Positions 42,659 to 50,959 of a stretch of 64,000 bases of DNA are shown here, piece by piece (the first letter of the stretch is position 1; every line of letters begins with the position of its first letter). The position numbers were made by a program, and so were the translations under genes. The notes beneath the pieces are model-generated. The model was not told where the DNA came from. It searched no databases and was given only the letters and a program-made list of their open reading frames with translations. This DNA comes from Microbacterium cremeum. Lineage in GTDB: Bacteria > Actinomycetota > Actinomycetes > Actinomycetales > Microbacteriaceae. The stretch lies in the NCBI RefSeq assembly GCF_015277855.1, contig NZ_CP063812.1:3162001-3226000 (forward strand). The letters are read 5' to 3'.

Positions 42659-43249
42659 TTATCCCGCTCGGCGCGGCGCGAACGCCGCATGGAACAGGGC
42701 GCGCGCGCGTGCCGCCACGGCGGGCCGGGAGGCGGCATCGGTGCGTGCGAGCTCGGTCGCCAGCATCCCGGTCGCCATCGTGACGTCCTCGGTGTGGATG
42801 TGCGCGCCGACCCGGCCGGCGTCGCGGTCGCGCGCGACGAGGCGCTCCACGAGCGCGAAGTAGCGCTCGCCCAGATGCGCCACGCGGGGATCGGACAGGT
42901 CGGCGGTGATGAGCTCGATGAACGCGGTCGAGACAACGGCCTGCTCCACGACGCGGTCGAGGAGGTCGTCGATCGTGCGGTCGGGGGCCGAGGTGTACTC
43001 CTCGAGCTCGCGGACGTTGTCTTCGAACACCGCGACCGCCAGAGCGGTGCGGTCGGGGAAGTGCCGGTACAGGCTGCCCTGACCGACTCCGGCTCGCTTG
43101 GCGACGGCGCTGAACGGCGCGCCCAGCCCGCCCTGGGCGTACACCTCGCGCGCGGCGGCGATCAGGGCACGACGATTCTCGGCGGCCGCGGCGGGGCCGC
43201 GGTTGGTTCGCGCGGCGGCCTCCGCGCCAGGGGCAGCGATGCTCGGCAC
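42659..43249 (-). CDS. TetR family repressor
   Basis: A 196-residue regulator with an N-terminal helix-turn-helix (ENRRALIAAAREVYAQGGLG; AVAKRAGVGQGSLYRHFPDRTAL) and a helical ligand-binding domain of unknown specificity. The start is GTG 43249 with TAGGCT 6 nt upstream, so it is leaderless. It is divergent from an SDR enzyme, with a perfect 22-bp palindrome in the 48-bp gap that should be its operator. A Pro/Ala-rich stretch of about 24 residues precedes the DNA-binding domain. Confidence 0.9.
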   Translation of the reverse strand: MPSIAAPGAEAAARTNRGPAAAAENRRALIAAAREVYAQGGLGAPFSAVAKRAGVGQGSLYRHFPDRTALAVAVFEDNVRELEEYTSAPDRTIDDLLDRVVEQAVVSTAFIELITADLSDPRVAHLGERYFALVERLVARDRDAGRVGAHIHTEDVTMATGMLATELARTDAASRPAVAARARALFHAAFAPRRAG

Positions 43250-43262
43250 GGGTGTAGCCTAA

Positions 43263-43284
43263 TACCGGACACAGGTGTCCGGTA
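43263..43284. promoter_or_regulatory. Perfect palindromic operator of the TetR/SDR pair
   Basis: TACCGGACAC-AG-GTGTCCGGTA (10+2+10, no mismatch) lies next to the -10 of the TetR gene and 13 bp before the SDR start. It should let the TetR protein repress both genes. Confidence 0.85.
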
Positions 43285-43297
43285 GAAAGGATCCAGC

Positions 43298-44380
43298 ATG
43301 CGCACCACACCCCTCACCGGCGACTCCTCGATCGCCGACTGGCTCGCCGATCCCGCGGGCAACGCCATCCTCACCGAGCTGCTCGCGCAGTCCGGCCAGA
43401 CCCCCGACGTCTTCAAGCCGGTGCGCCGCTTCGCGATCAAGCGTCTCGTGAAGCTCAGCCGCGGCGCGTTCACGCAGGAGATGCTCGACGACCTGGTGCG
43501 CCGCGCCGCCGCAGCCGACGCCCCGGGGAGCGCACCCGCAGCCGCCGCCGGGCCGTCGGGCGAGGCATCCGTGACCGACACCGCCGCCGGCGACGCGGGT
43601 GCCGCCGTCGAGCCGCGCGAATGGACCGAACGCCTCGACCGGGGCCGCTTCGACGGCCGGACCGTCATCGTCACCGGCGCTGGCTCGGGCATCGGCCGCG
43701 CCACCGCGTCGCGCGTGGCGCGCGAGGGCGGCCGCGTGATCGCTGTCGACGTCAGCCAGGAGCGCCTCGACGAGTTCGTGGCGGAGCACCCGGGCCTCGG
43801 AGTGGTCGCCCTCACCGCCGACATCACCGACGACGCGGGCGTCGCACGCATCGTCGAGGCGGCCGGTGACACCATCGACGGCCTCGCCAACATCGCCGGG
43901 ATCATGGACGACATGACGCCCGTCGGCGAGGTGACGGATGCCGTGTGGCAGCGCGTCTTCCGCGTGAACGTGGACGGCACGATGAAGCTCATGCGCGCAG
44001 TCATCCCGGTCATGCTCGCCCAGGGCGGCGGCTCGATCGTCAACACCGCGTCGGAGGCCGCGCTCCGCGGGTCGGCAGCCGGCGTCGCCTACACCGCGTC
44101 CAAGCACGCGGTCGCCGGCCTCACGAAGTCGAGCGCCTTCATGTACGGTCCCAGCGGCATCCGCGTGAACGCCGTCGCTCCCGGCCCGACCATCACCAAC
44201 ATCGAGGCCGCGTTCGCGTCGCCGCTGGGCGCGGAGCGCGTGCAGACCGCGATGGCGGTCATGCCCGACCCCGTCGAGGCCGATGCGCTCGCCGCGTCGA
44301 TCACGTTCCTCCTCAGCGACGACGGCGTGAACGTCAACGGCGTCATCCTCGCGAGCGACGGCGGCTGGTCGGCCGCCTGA
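43298..44380 (+). CDS. SDR family oxidoreductase with unusual N-terminal extension
   Basis: A 360-residue protein. Residues about 115-360 are a classical short-chain dehydrogenase: TVIVTGAGSGIGRATASRV (cofactor motif TGxxxGIG), NIAGIMD, SIVNTASEAALRG with the catalytic Ser, and YTASKHAVAGLTKS with the Tyr-x3-Lys pair. Residues 1-75 (ADWLADPAGNAILTEL, then KPVRRFAIKRLVKLSRGAFT) are not part of the fold and resemble a short helical module seen at the ends of some glycosidases; an Ala/Gly/Pro linker joins the two. AAGGA is 5-6 nt before ATG 43298. The divergent TetR gene suggests induction by its substrate. Confidence 0.85.
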   Translation: MRTTPLTGDSSIADWLADPAGNAILTELLAQSGQTPDVFKPVRRFAIKRLVKLSRGAFTQEMLDDLVRRAAAADAPGSAPAAAAGPSGEASVTDTAAGDAGAAVEPREWTERLDRGRFDGRTVIVTGAGSGIGRATASRVAREGGRVIAVDVSQERLDEFVAEHPGLGVVALTADITDDAGVARIVEAAGDTIDGLANIAGIMDDMTPVGEVTDAVWQRVFRVNVDGTMKLMRAVIPVMLAQGGGSIVNTASEAALRGSAAGVAYTASKHAVAGLTKSSAFMYGPSGIRVNAVAPGPTITNIEAAFASPLGAERVQTAMAVMPDPVEADALAASITFLLSDDGVNVNGVILASDGGWSAA

Positions 44381-44388
44381 CCCGCACC

Positions 44389-44425
44389 GCGAAGCCCCGG
44401 CCGACCCGAACGGCCGGGGCTTCGC
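44389..44425. terminator. Bidirectional terminator between SDR and transporter genes
   Basis: A perfect 15-bp stem, GCGAAGCCCCGGCCG with its complement, and a 7-nt loop (44404-44410), centred in the 54-bp gap between two convergent genes. Confidence 0.85.
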
Positions 44426-44434
44426 GCAGCCGCG

Positions 44435-45994
44435 TCAGAACGGCCAGATCAGCGGCACGTAGAGCACCGCCACCGCGAGGAAGAAGAGCGCGAGCGGCAG
44501 CCCGAGCCGCCAGTAGTCGCCGAAGCGGAGGCCTGCCGGCTCCATCACCATGAGGTTCGCCGGCGTCGCGATCGGCGTGAGGAACGCCGCTGCACCGACG
44601 ACCGTGAGCGCCATCATGAACGGCTGAACCGACAGGGCGAGCGCCTGCGCGACCGCGATCGCGATCGGAGCGACGATGAGCACGGTCGCGGTGTTGCTGA
44701 TCAGCTGACCCAGCACGATCGCCAGCACGCACAGCGCGAGCAGGGCGACGTGCGGCCCCGCACCGCCCAGCAGCCCCAGCATCCCTCCCGCGACCAGATC
44801 GGCGGTGCCGGTGCTGATGAACGCGGTCGAGAGCGGGATCATGCCGGCGATGAGCACGATCGTGTTCCACGAGATGGAGTGGTAGGCCTGCGTGACCGAC
44901 ACCGTGCGGGTCAGCACCAGCGCGCCGGCGGCGAGGAGGGCTGCGACCGCGGGCGGCACGGCACCCGTCGCCAGCAGCACGATCATCGCGATCAGGATGC
45001 CGATCGAGCGCTTCGCGCCGCGACCGAGCGGAATCGACCGGCGAAGCCGCTGCGGGTCGTCGACGACGAGCATGCCGGCATCGGTCGAGTGACGCGAAAG
45101 GTCGTCCCACGTGCCCTGCAGCAGCAGCGCGTCTCCCGCCTGGACCAGGAACTCCGGACCCGTGAGGTGCTCTTCGCCTCGGCGCGCGGCGAGCACGACG
45201 AGGTCGCCGTCGGGCGTGGTCATCCCGGCGCAGACGCGCTGGCCGATCAGCGGCGAGCGCGGCGCGACGACCACCTCGGTGACGCCGCTGACGGGCCCGA
45301 GCAGGGTGCCGGTGTCGAGCGTCAGCGAGTACTGCTGACGCAGCAGCCGTGCGTGCCGCACGAGATCCACCGGCATGAGCGCTCCGGTGCGCTCGGGGAT
45401 CAGCCGTCCGCCGAGCAGCAGGATCGCGACCGTCCCGGCGACGACCGGGATGCCGACCAGCGCGAACTCGAAGAACCCGAACGGGCGTCCTCCCGCTGAG
45501 GCTGCGAAGTCCGAGACGAGGATGTTCACCGGGGTCCCGGTGAGCAGCAGCAGCGACCCGGCCGACGCCGCGAACGCCAGCGGCAGGAGCAGCTTCGACG
45601 CTGCGACGCCCGCACGGGCGGCCACCACGACCACGAGCGGCAGCAGGGCGGCGACGGCGCCGTTGATGCTGATGAGAGCTGTCAGCACCGCCACGAGCAG
45701 CGCGATGACGACGACGAGCCGCGCGGGCTTGGTGCCGGAACGGCCGATCACCTGCTGCCCGGCCCACGCCGTCACGCCGGTCGCGTCGAGCGACTCGCTC
45801 ACCACGAAGAGCGCGGCGATGAACAGCACCGTGGGATCGCCGAAGCCGGCGAGCGCCTCCGGCAGGGTGAGCACGCCGGTGAAGAAGAGCGCCAGCGCGA
45901 CGCCGATCGCGACCACCGCGATCGGCACGCGATTGCTCATGAACGCCACGACCGCGAGGACCAGGATGACGAGCGTTGCGGCGACGGGGTCCAC
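44435..45994 (-). CDS. SLC13/DASS-type anion transporter with RCK/TrkA-C domain
   Basis: A 519-residue membrane protein with about eleven helices and a soluble insert. The inverted-repeat transport core is visible (FGDPTVLFIAALFVVSESLD, LLLTGTPVNILVSDFA, then VLGQLISNTATVLIVAPIA and FLTPIATPANLMVM), with the S-N-T and T-x-P segments that bind sodium and substrate in SLC13 proteins. Residues about 225-330 (GVTEVVVAPRSPLIGQRV; GDALLLQGTWDDLSRH) form TrkA-C-like domains between the two halves. It probably imports a di- or tricarboxylate or sulfate. I start at GTG 45994, 6 nt after a TACGCT -10, which gives a leaderless start; a GTG at 46000 abuts it. Confidence 0.87.
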   Translation of the reverse strand: MDPVAATLVILVLAVVAFMSNRVPIAVVAIGVALALFFTGVLTLPEALAGFGDPTVLFIAALFVVSESLDATGVTAWAGQQVIGRSGTKPARLVVVIALLVAVLTALISINGAVAALLPLVVVVAARAGVAASKLLLPLAFAASAGSLLLLTGTPVNILVSDFAASAGGRPFGFFEFALVGIPVVAGTVAILLLGGRLIPERTGALMPVDLVRHARLLRQQYSLTLDTGTLLGPVSGVTEVVVAPRSPLIGQRVCAGMTTPDGDLVVLAARRGEEHLTGPEFLVQAGDALLLQGTWDDLSRHSTDAGMLVVDDPQRLRRSIPLGRGAKRSIGILIAMIVLLATGAVPPAVAALLAAGALVLTRTVSVTQAYHSISWNTIVLIAGMIPLSTAFISTGTADLVAGGMLGLLGGAGPHVALLALCVLAIVLGQLISNTATVLIVAPIAIAVAQALALSVQPFMMALTVVGAAAFLTPIATPANLMVMEPAGLRFGDYWRLGLPLALFFLAVAVLYVPLIWPF

Positions 45995-46028
45995 GCACAC
46001 AGCGTAGCCAGTGACTGCGGCGGGGCGG

Positions 46029-48080
46029 TCAGCCGCGCAGCGCGGTGAGGCCCGCGACGTCGTAGGCGAGCTCCACGGCCTCGAAGATCGCGGCGTCGAT
46101 CGTGCGGGGTGCGAACGCGTCGCCGATCGTGACGACACGGGATGCCGGGGTTCCGGCGGCCCCGACTGCTCCGGCGCCCGCGAGCCCGGCGATGCGCACC
46201 GACGCGCGCGGCTCGATCGCGACGACGGCGTCGAGCCCTTGGAGCACGGCCGTCTCGCCGGTCAGTGCGTCGCAGACCTCCAGCTCGCGCACGCCGACGC
46301 GCTCGACGCGGTGCGCCGCGCGCCGTCCGAGCCCGCCGTGCGCGGCGAGCCGCTCGAGCAGCAGCGGGCGGTCGTACCCGGCGCCGATGTGGGGGAAGGC
46401 GGTCTCGAACGGGGTCACGAGCTCGAGCGCGTCGACGTGCGGCAGCAGCGTCAGCACGATGCCTGCCGCATACGCGGTGCCGTCGGCGTCCACCACGGCG
46501 ATACGCCGCCCGAGCGAGGCGGGATCGGATGCCGCGGCGAACGCGTCGACGGTCGCCCCGGCGGGCATCCCGCCGGCGTCGGCGCCGCCGAGCGCGAGCG
46601 AGGTCGTGGCGGGCGCGACCGCCCCGGTCGCGACGACGATGCCGTCGGCTCGTTCTGCGGCCAGGAGCTCCGCCGTCGCCAGGACGCCCAGGCGCACGTC
46701 GACGCCCACCGCCGCCAGATCGCGCACGAGGTCGTCGACGAGGAGCCCGACGCTCTCTCGTCCGGGAACGCGCGCCGCGAGCAGCAGCTGTCCGCCGAGT
46801 CGGTCCTGCCGCTCGATCAATGTCACGGAGTGCCCGTCCGTCGCGAGCTCGACGGCCGCGCGCATGCCGGCGGGCCCGCCGCCCACGACGATCCAGCGCT
46901 GCGGCGTCGCGGCGGGGGGTCGCTCACCTCGCTCGAGCTCGCGCCCGGCCAGCGGGTTGACGGTGCACGACATCGCGAGTCCGCGGCTGCCGCGGCCGAG
47001 GCATCCTTGATTCAGGCGGATGCAATGACGGATGCCTCGCCCGGCGCCGTCGGCAGAGTCGAGGCCGAGCAGCTTGCGGCCGAGGTCGGGGTCGGCGATC
47101 TGCGCACGGGTCAGCGCGACCATGTCGGCCACACCCGACGCGACGACCTCCTCGGCGTCTTCGACGGACCGGGCCGCGCCCACGCCGAACACCGGCACGT
47201 CGGGGTTCGCCGCCTTCACCGCGGCGACGTCGTCGCGCAGCCAGGCATACGGCATGGGCGACGACGGGAAGACGTAGTGCACGTTGTGGTAGCCGCCGGC
47301 CGCGAGATCGAGGAAGTCGATGCGGGCCTCGGCGCGCAGCCGCGCGATCACGTCGCGCATCGCGGCGCCGTCGAGGCCGTCGGGATGGAACTCGTTCGCG
47401 ACGATGCGGATGCCGACCGTGAAGTCGTCGCCCACACGCGCCCGCACGGCCCGCAGCACCTCGCGCGGGAACCGCGTGCGGCCCTCGAGATCGCCGCCGT
47501 ACTCGTCTTCGCGCGCGTTGTAGAGGGGCGAGAGGAACTGGTGCAGCAGGTAGCCGTGCGCCATATGGATCTCGACGCCGTCGAACCCGCCACGGCGCGC
47601 GTTGTCGGCCGAGACCGCCCACCCCTCGATGAACGCGGCGATGTCGTCGTGGTCCATCTCGCGCGTCGCGTGCGCGGTCGACGGCGAGAGCATGCGGGAG
47701 GGGGCATATACCGCGCGGGGGCCGTCAGGTCCGTCGGGCTGCGCTTGCGCGCCGTGGTGGTTGAGCTGCACGAAGATACGCGCGCCGGCCTCGTGGACGG
47801 CATCCGTCATGCGCTTCGCCGCCGCGACCGACTCGGGGCGGAACGCGTCCTGGAACCCTCGGATCGAGCCGGTCGGATGCACGAAGTGGTTGCCCGCGAC
47901 GAACAGCCCGCACCCGCCCCGCGCCCGCCGCACGTAGTAGGCCGTCTCGCGCTCCGACTCGACGCGGTCGGAGTACTGCTTCGAGTGCGCCGTCTGCATG
48001 ATCCGGTTGGGCACCTCGACGGCACCGATGCGCAGCGGCTGCGCGAGGACGGACGAACGGATGCCGGTGCTCGCGGTCAT
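46029..48080 (-). CDS. NADH:flavin oxidoreductase/2,4-dienoyl-CoA reductase family protein
   Basis: A 683-residue three-part flavoenzyme. Residues about 8-350 form an old-yellow-enzyme FMN barrel (RIGAVEVPNRIMQTAHSKQY; HMAHGYLLHQFLSPLYN), followed by an iron-sulfur linker (about 350-385) and an FAD/NAD domain (WIVVGGGPAGMRAAVELATDGHSVTLIE; PPAATP precedes it). The linker reads HCIRLNQGC followed by a SCTVNP; the expected second Cys of the C-x2-C-x3-C cluster is Leu here. Such enzymes reduce activated double bonds; the substrate is unknown. Start ATG 48080 follows TAGGCT by 6 nt (complement of 48087-48092), so it is leaderless. Confidence 0.9.
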   Translation of the reverse strand: MTASTGIRSSVLAQPLRIGAVEVPNRIMQTAHSKQYSDRVESERETAYYVRRARGGCGLFVAGNHFVHPTGSIRGFQDAFRPESVAAAKRMTDAVHEAGARIFVQLNHHGAQAQPDGPDGPRAVYAPSRMLSPSTAHATREMDHDDIAAFIEGWAVSADNARRGGFDGVEIHMAHGYLLHQFLSPLYNAREDEYGGDLEGRTRFPREVLRAVRARVGDDFTVGIRIVANEFHPDGLDGAAMRDVIARLRAEARIDFLDLAAGGYHNVHYVFPSSPMPYAWLRDDVAAVKAANPDVPVFGVGAARSVEDAEEVVASGVADMVALTRAQIADPDLGRKLLGLDSADGAGRGIRHCIRLNQGCLGRGSRGLAMSCTVNPLAGRELERGERPPAATPQRWIVVGGGPAGMRAAVELATDGHSVTLIERQDRLGGQLLLAARVPGRESVGLLVDDLVRDLAAVGVDVRLGVLATAELLAAERADGIVVATGAVAPATTSLALGGADAGGMPAGATVDAFAAASDPASLGRRIAVVDADGTAYAAGIVLTLLPHVDALELVTPFETAFPHIGAGYDRPLLLERLAAHGGLGRRAAHRVERVGVRELEVCDALTGETAVLQGLDAVVAIEPRASVRIAGLAGAGAVGAAGTPASRVVTIGDAFAPRTIDAAIFEAVELAYDVAGLTALRG

Positions 48081-48116
48081 CCTCCGAGCCTAGGACTCGG
48101 CCCGCCGCGTTTCGTC

Positions 48117-49277
48117 TCAGAGCCGCGCGAGCGCCTGGTCGAGGTCGGCGAGGAGGTCGGCGGCGGTCTCGATGCCGACCGAGAGGCGCACGACCTCCGG
48201 CGGGACGGCGAGCTCGGTGCCGCGCACCGACGCGTGCGTCATCTCGTCGGGGTAGTTCATGAGCGACTCGACGCCGCCGAGCGACTCGGCGAGCTGGAAC
48301 AGGCGCGTCGACTCGGCGAAGCGGCGCGCGGACGCCGCATCGGCGAGCGCCACCGACACGATGCCGCCGAATCGCGACATCTGACGTGCCGCGAGCTCGT
48401 GACCGGGGTGCGAGGCCAGCCCCGGGTAGTACACGCGGGCGACGGCATCGTGCCCGTCGAGGAACTCCGCGACGGCCTGCGCGTTCTCACTGTGCCGCTG
48501 CATGCGCAGCGCGAGGGTCTTGATGCCGCGGGTCGTGAGCCACGCATCGAGAGGACCCGAGACGGCGCCGACGGCGAACTGCAGGAACTTCACCTGCTCG
48601 TACAGCGCGTCGTCGTTCAGCACGAGTGCCCCGCCGACGACGTCGGAGTGACCACCGAGGTACTTCGTGGTCGAGTGCACGACGACGTCGGCGCCGAGGG
48701 CCAGGGGCTGCTGCAGCGCGGGCGAGGCGAACGTGTTGTCGACCACCACGAGCGCGCCGGCGTCATGGCCGAGCCGGGCGAGGCCGGCGATGTCGGTGAT
48801 GCGCAGCAGCGGGTTGCTGGGCGTCTCGACCCACACGATGCGCGCCGGGCGCTCCTCGAGCGCCGCGCGCACCTGGTCGAGGTCGCTCATGTCGACGACG
48901 CGCACGCCGATGCCCCACCCGCCGAGCACGCGGGCGATGAGCCGGTACGTTCCGCCGTACACGTCGTTGCCGAGGAGCACCTCGTCGCCGGGCTGGAGCG
49001 CGGCGCGCAGCAGCGCGTCCTCGGCGGCGAGGCCCGACGCGAACGAGAGCGCGTGCGCGCCGCCTTCGAGCGCGGCCAGCTGCGTCTCGAGCGCGGTGCG
49101 CGTCGGGTTGCCGCTGCGGCCGTACTCGTACCCCTCGCGCAGCCCGCCGATGCCGTCCTGCGCGTAGGTCGTCGAGAAGTGCACCGGCGGGATCACCGCC
49201 CCGGTCGTCGGGTCGAACGCCTGGCCGGCGTGCACCGCCGCAGTCTCGAAACCTCGGTCGCTCGTGGGCTCGGTCAC
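48117..49277 (-). CDS. metB: Cystathionine gamma-synthase/lyase (trans-sulfuration PLP enzyme)
   Basis: A 386-residue Cys/Met-metabolism PLP enzyme of about 40 kDa, a normal length. It has FETAAVHAGQAFDPTTGAV, YGRSGNPTRTALE, SGLAAEDALLRA and the PLP Lys in VHSTTKYLGGHSDVVGG. It either joins O-acyl-homoserine with cysteine or cleaves cystathionine; pairing with the upstream PLP synthase makes reverse trans-sulfuration to cysteine plausible. Its GTG start overlaps the stop of the upstream gene (GTGA, 49274-49277), so the pair is co-translated. metB is the customary name; lyase activity is not excluded. Confidence 0.9.
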   Translation of the reverse strand: MTEPTSDRGFETAAVHAGQAFDPTTGAVIPPVHFSTTYAQDGIGGLREGYEYGRSGNPTRTALETQLAALEGGAHALSFASGLAAEDALLRAALQPGDEVLLGNDVYGGTYRLIARVLGGWGIGVRVVDMSDLDQVRAALEERPARIVWVETPSNPLLRITDIAGLARLGHDAGALVVVDNTFASPALQQPLALGADVVVHSTTKYLGGHSDVVGGALVLNDDALYEQVKFLQFAVGAVSGPLDAWLTTRGIKTLALRMQRHSENAQAVAEFLDGHDAVARVYYPGLASHPGHELAARQMSRFGGIVSVALADAASARRFAESTRLFQLAESLGGVESLMNYPDEMTHASVRGTELAVPPEVVRLSVGIETAADLLADLDQALARL

Positions 49278-50446
49278 GCGGATGCTCCTTCGTCGGTGGT
49301 TCGGGATGATCTCGATGCGCGCGCGGAGCGCGCACTCGATCCGGCGGCCTCGGCGGCGGGCTGTGCGCCGGGTGCGGGCGTTTCGTCTCGCTGCGCTCGC
49401 TCAACGACCGGGGGCTGCGCTCGGTCGACGACCGTGGGCTGCGCTCGCTCAACGACCGGGGGCTCGGCTCGGTCGACGACCGGGGGCTCGGGCGCGGCGA
49501 AGCCGTGGTCGTGCATCCACTGGTCGTCGTAGAAGCGGTTCAGATATCCGCGTCCGTGATCGGGAAGCAGCACCACCACGAGATCGTCGGCGCCGAGGCC
49601 GCGCGCGGTGCGCAGCGCCGCGGCGACGGCCATGCCGCTCGAGCCGCCGACGAGCAGGCCCTCTTCGCGCGCCAGGCGCCGGGCCATGTCGAAGGACTCG
49701 GCATCGGGGATGCGGTGGATCTCGTTGGGGACCGAGTGGTCGTACGACTCGGGCCAGAAGTCCTCGCCGACGCCCTCGACGAGGTAGCCGTGGATCGGCC
49801 CTCCCGAGTAGATCGAGCCCTCCGGGTCGGCGCCGACCACGCGCACGGCGCCGTTCGACACCTCGTGCAGGTAGCGGCCGGTGCCGGTGATCGTCCCTCC
49901 GGTGCCGATGCCCGCGACGAAGTGGGTCACGCGGCCGTCGGTGTCGCGCCAGATCTCAGGGCCGGTCGTCTCGTAGTGAGCGAGCGGGCCGTTCGGGTTC
50001 GCGAACTGGTTGGGCTTGAACGCTCCGGGGATCTCGCGGACGAGCCGGTCCGACACGCTGTAGTACGAACGCGGGTCATCGGGCGGCACGCTCGTGTCGG
50101 TGACGACGACCTCGGCGCCGTACGCCCGCAGCACATCGACCTTGGGACCGGCGAACTTGTCGGGCACGACGAAGACCATGCGGTAGCCGCGCTGCAGGGC
50201 CACGAGCGCGAGCCCGACTCCGGTGTTGCCGCTGGTCGGCTCGACGATCGTGCCACCCGGTTTCAGCAGGCCGTCGCGCTCGGCGGCGTCGATGATGCGG
50301 GCGGCGATGCGGTCCTTGGCCGAACCGCCGGGATTGAAGTACTCGACCTTCGCGAGCACCGTGGCGGCGATGCCGTCGGTGACGCGGGTCAGCTGGACGA
50401 GAGGGGTGTTGCCGACGAGGTCGGCCACGCTCTTGGCGTAACGCAC
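49274..50446 (-). CDS. Cystathionine beta-synthase-like PLP enzyme with repeat-derived C-terminal tail
   Basis: A 390-residue fold-type II PLP enzyme. The PLP Lys is in NPGGSAKDRIA; TSGNTGVGLA binds the PLP phosphate; AGIGTGGTITGTGRYL and GGSSGMAVAAAL complete the fold. It condenses serine with homocysteine (or a cysteine-synthase type reaction). CBS regulatory domains are absent. After the normal catalytic end (YLNRFYDDQWMHDHGF) there is a tail of about 70 residues with an eight-residue repeat (PPVVDRAE, PPVVERAQ, PTVVDRAQ, PPVVERAQ), encoded by a 24-bp tandem repeat that resembles an intergenic element. ATG 50446 starts the operon; a promoter with -10 TAGACT is near 50567. Confidence 0.88.
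   Translation of the reverse strand: MRYAKSVADLVGNTPLVQLTRVTDGIAATVLAKVEYFNPGGSAKDRIAARIIDAAERDGLLKPGGTIVEPTSGNTGVGLALVALQRGYRMVFVVPDKFAGPKVDVLRAYGAEVVVTDTSVPPDDPRSYYSVSDRLVREIPGAFKPNQFANPNGPLAHYETTGPEIWRDTDGRVTHFVAGIGTGGTITGTGRYLHEVSNGAVRVVGADPEGSIYSGGPIHGYLVEGVGEDFWPESYDHSVPNEIHRIPDAESFDMARRLAREEGLLVGGSSGMAVAAALRTARGLGADDLVVVLLPDHGRGYLNRFYDDQWMHDHGFAAPEPPVVDRAEPPVVERAQPTVVDRAQPPVVERAQRDETPAPGAQPAAEAAGSSARSARASRSSRTTDEGASA
49381..49496 (-). repeat. 24-bp tandem repeat within the 3' end of the synthase gene
   Basis: Four units of about 24 bp run from 49397 to 49496, alternating the CTCGCTCAACGACCGGGGG and TCGGTCGACGACCGGGGG types, directly after TTTCGTCTCGCTGCG (49381-49395). The composite TTTCGTCTC...CTCAACGACC resembles an intergenic motif I recall from many Microbacterium genomes. 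TTTCGTCTC recurs at 48109-48117. Confidence 0.85.
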
Positions 50447-50959
50447 GGATGTGTCCTCGGTGTTGCCGCGCGGGTGCGCGGGGAGATCTGTCAGGGGTCG
50501 GAGATGGCTGCGAAGGGGTGCTTCAGCAGGAGCGGCGACAACAGCGACAGGTCAACACGCGGGCCAGTCTAGAGGGTCGACGCAGGATCGCGCGAGGCTC
50601 CCCCGCGCGCACGGCCCGGAGCGCGCCGCGACCGGGCGACCGGACAGCCGTCATCGAGCCTAGGTCACAGCGCACAGCGATGTGCCGGATCATCTGGCAA
50701 TTGTGAGCCTCTGCAGAACCGGGTCTGCGCAGGATGCACACAGTGATTCGAGGACGGGCCATTGACCGCGCGCCGGTGTTACCGCTAGAACGGGGGCACG
50801 TGACGGCTCTTGAACGCACCAGCGGGTAAGTGCCGGCACCGCCGGAGTCCTCTTCCTGCCGCATCACCTCCCTGACCCCGGCGCTTCGCACACGCAGAGT
50901 GAGCGCGCATCACACGGTCACCACAGCACGGGTCCGCTATGCAAGGGAGCAACAGGCAC
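50447..50959. other. 513-bp intergenic region with two promoters, no gene seen
   Basis: The left part is the 5' region of the synthase operon: on the minus strand TAGACT (about 50566-50571) gives a leader of about 110 nt before ATG 50446, within which I see no convincing riboswitch. The right part holds the carboxypeptidase promoter. Nothing else is recognised. Confidence 0.6.
50762..50791 (+). promoter_or_regulatory. Promoter of the M14 carboxypeptidase gene
   Basis: TTGACC (50762-50767) and TAGAAC (50786-50791) are spaced by 18 bp, close to the housekeeping sigma consensus. The leader to ATG 50960 would be about 160 nt, in contrast to the leaderless genes around it. Confidence 0.6.

Noticed and set aside
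46011..49532. A 1170-codon plus-strand open frame
   Set aside because: It is antisense to the oxidoreductase, metB and synthase genes, each of which has clear motifs and leaderless or coupled starts.
50447..50570. Possible sulfur-related riboswitch in the leader of the transsulfuration operon
   Set aside because: I could not find a conserved core of SAM or similar riboswitches; the leader shows no convincing multi-stem fold by eye.
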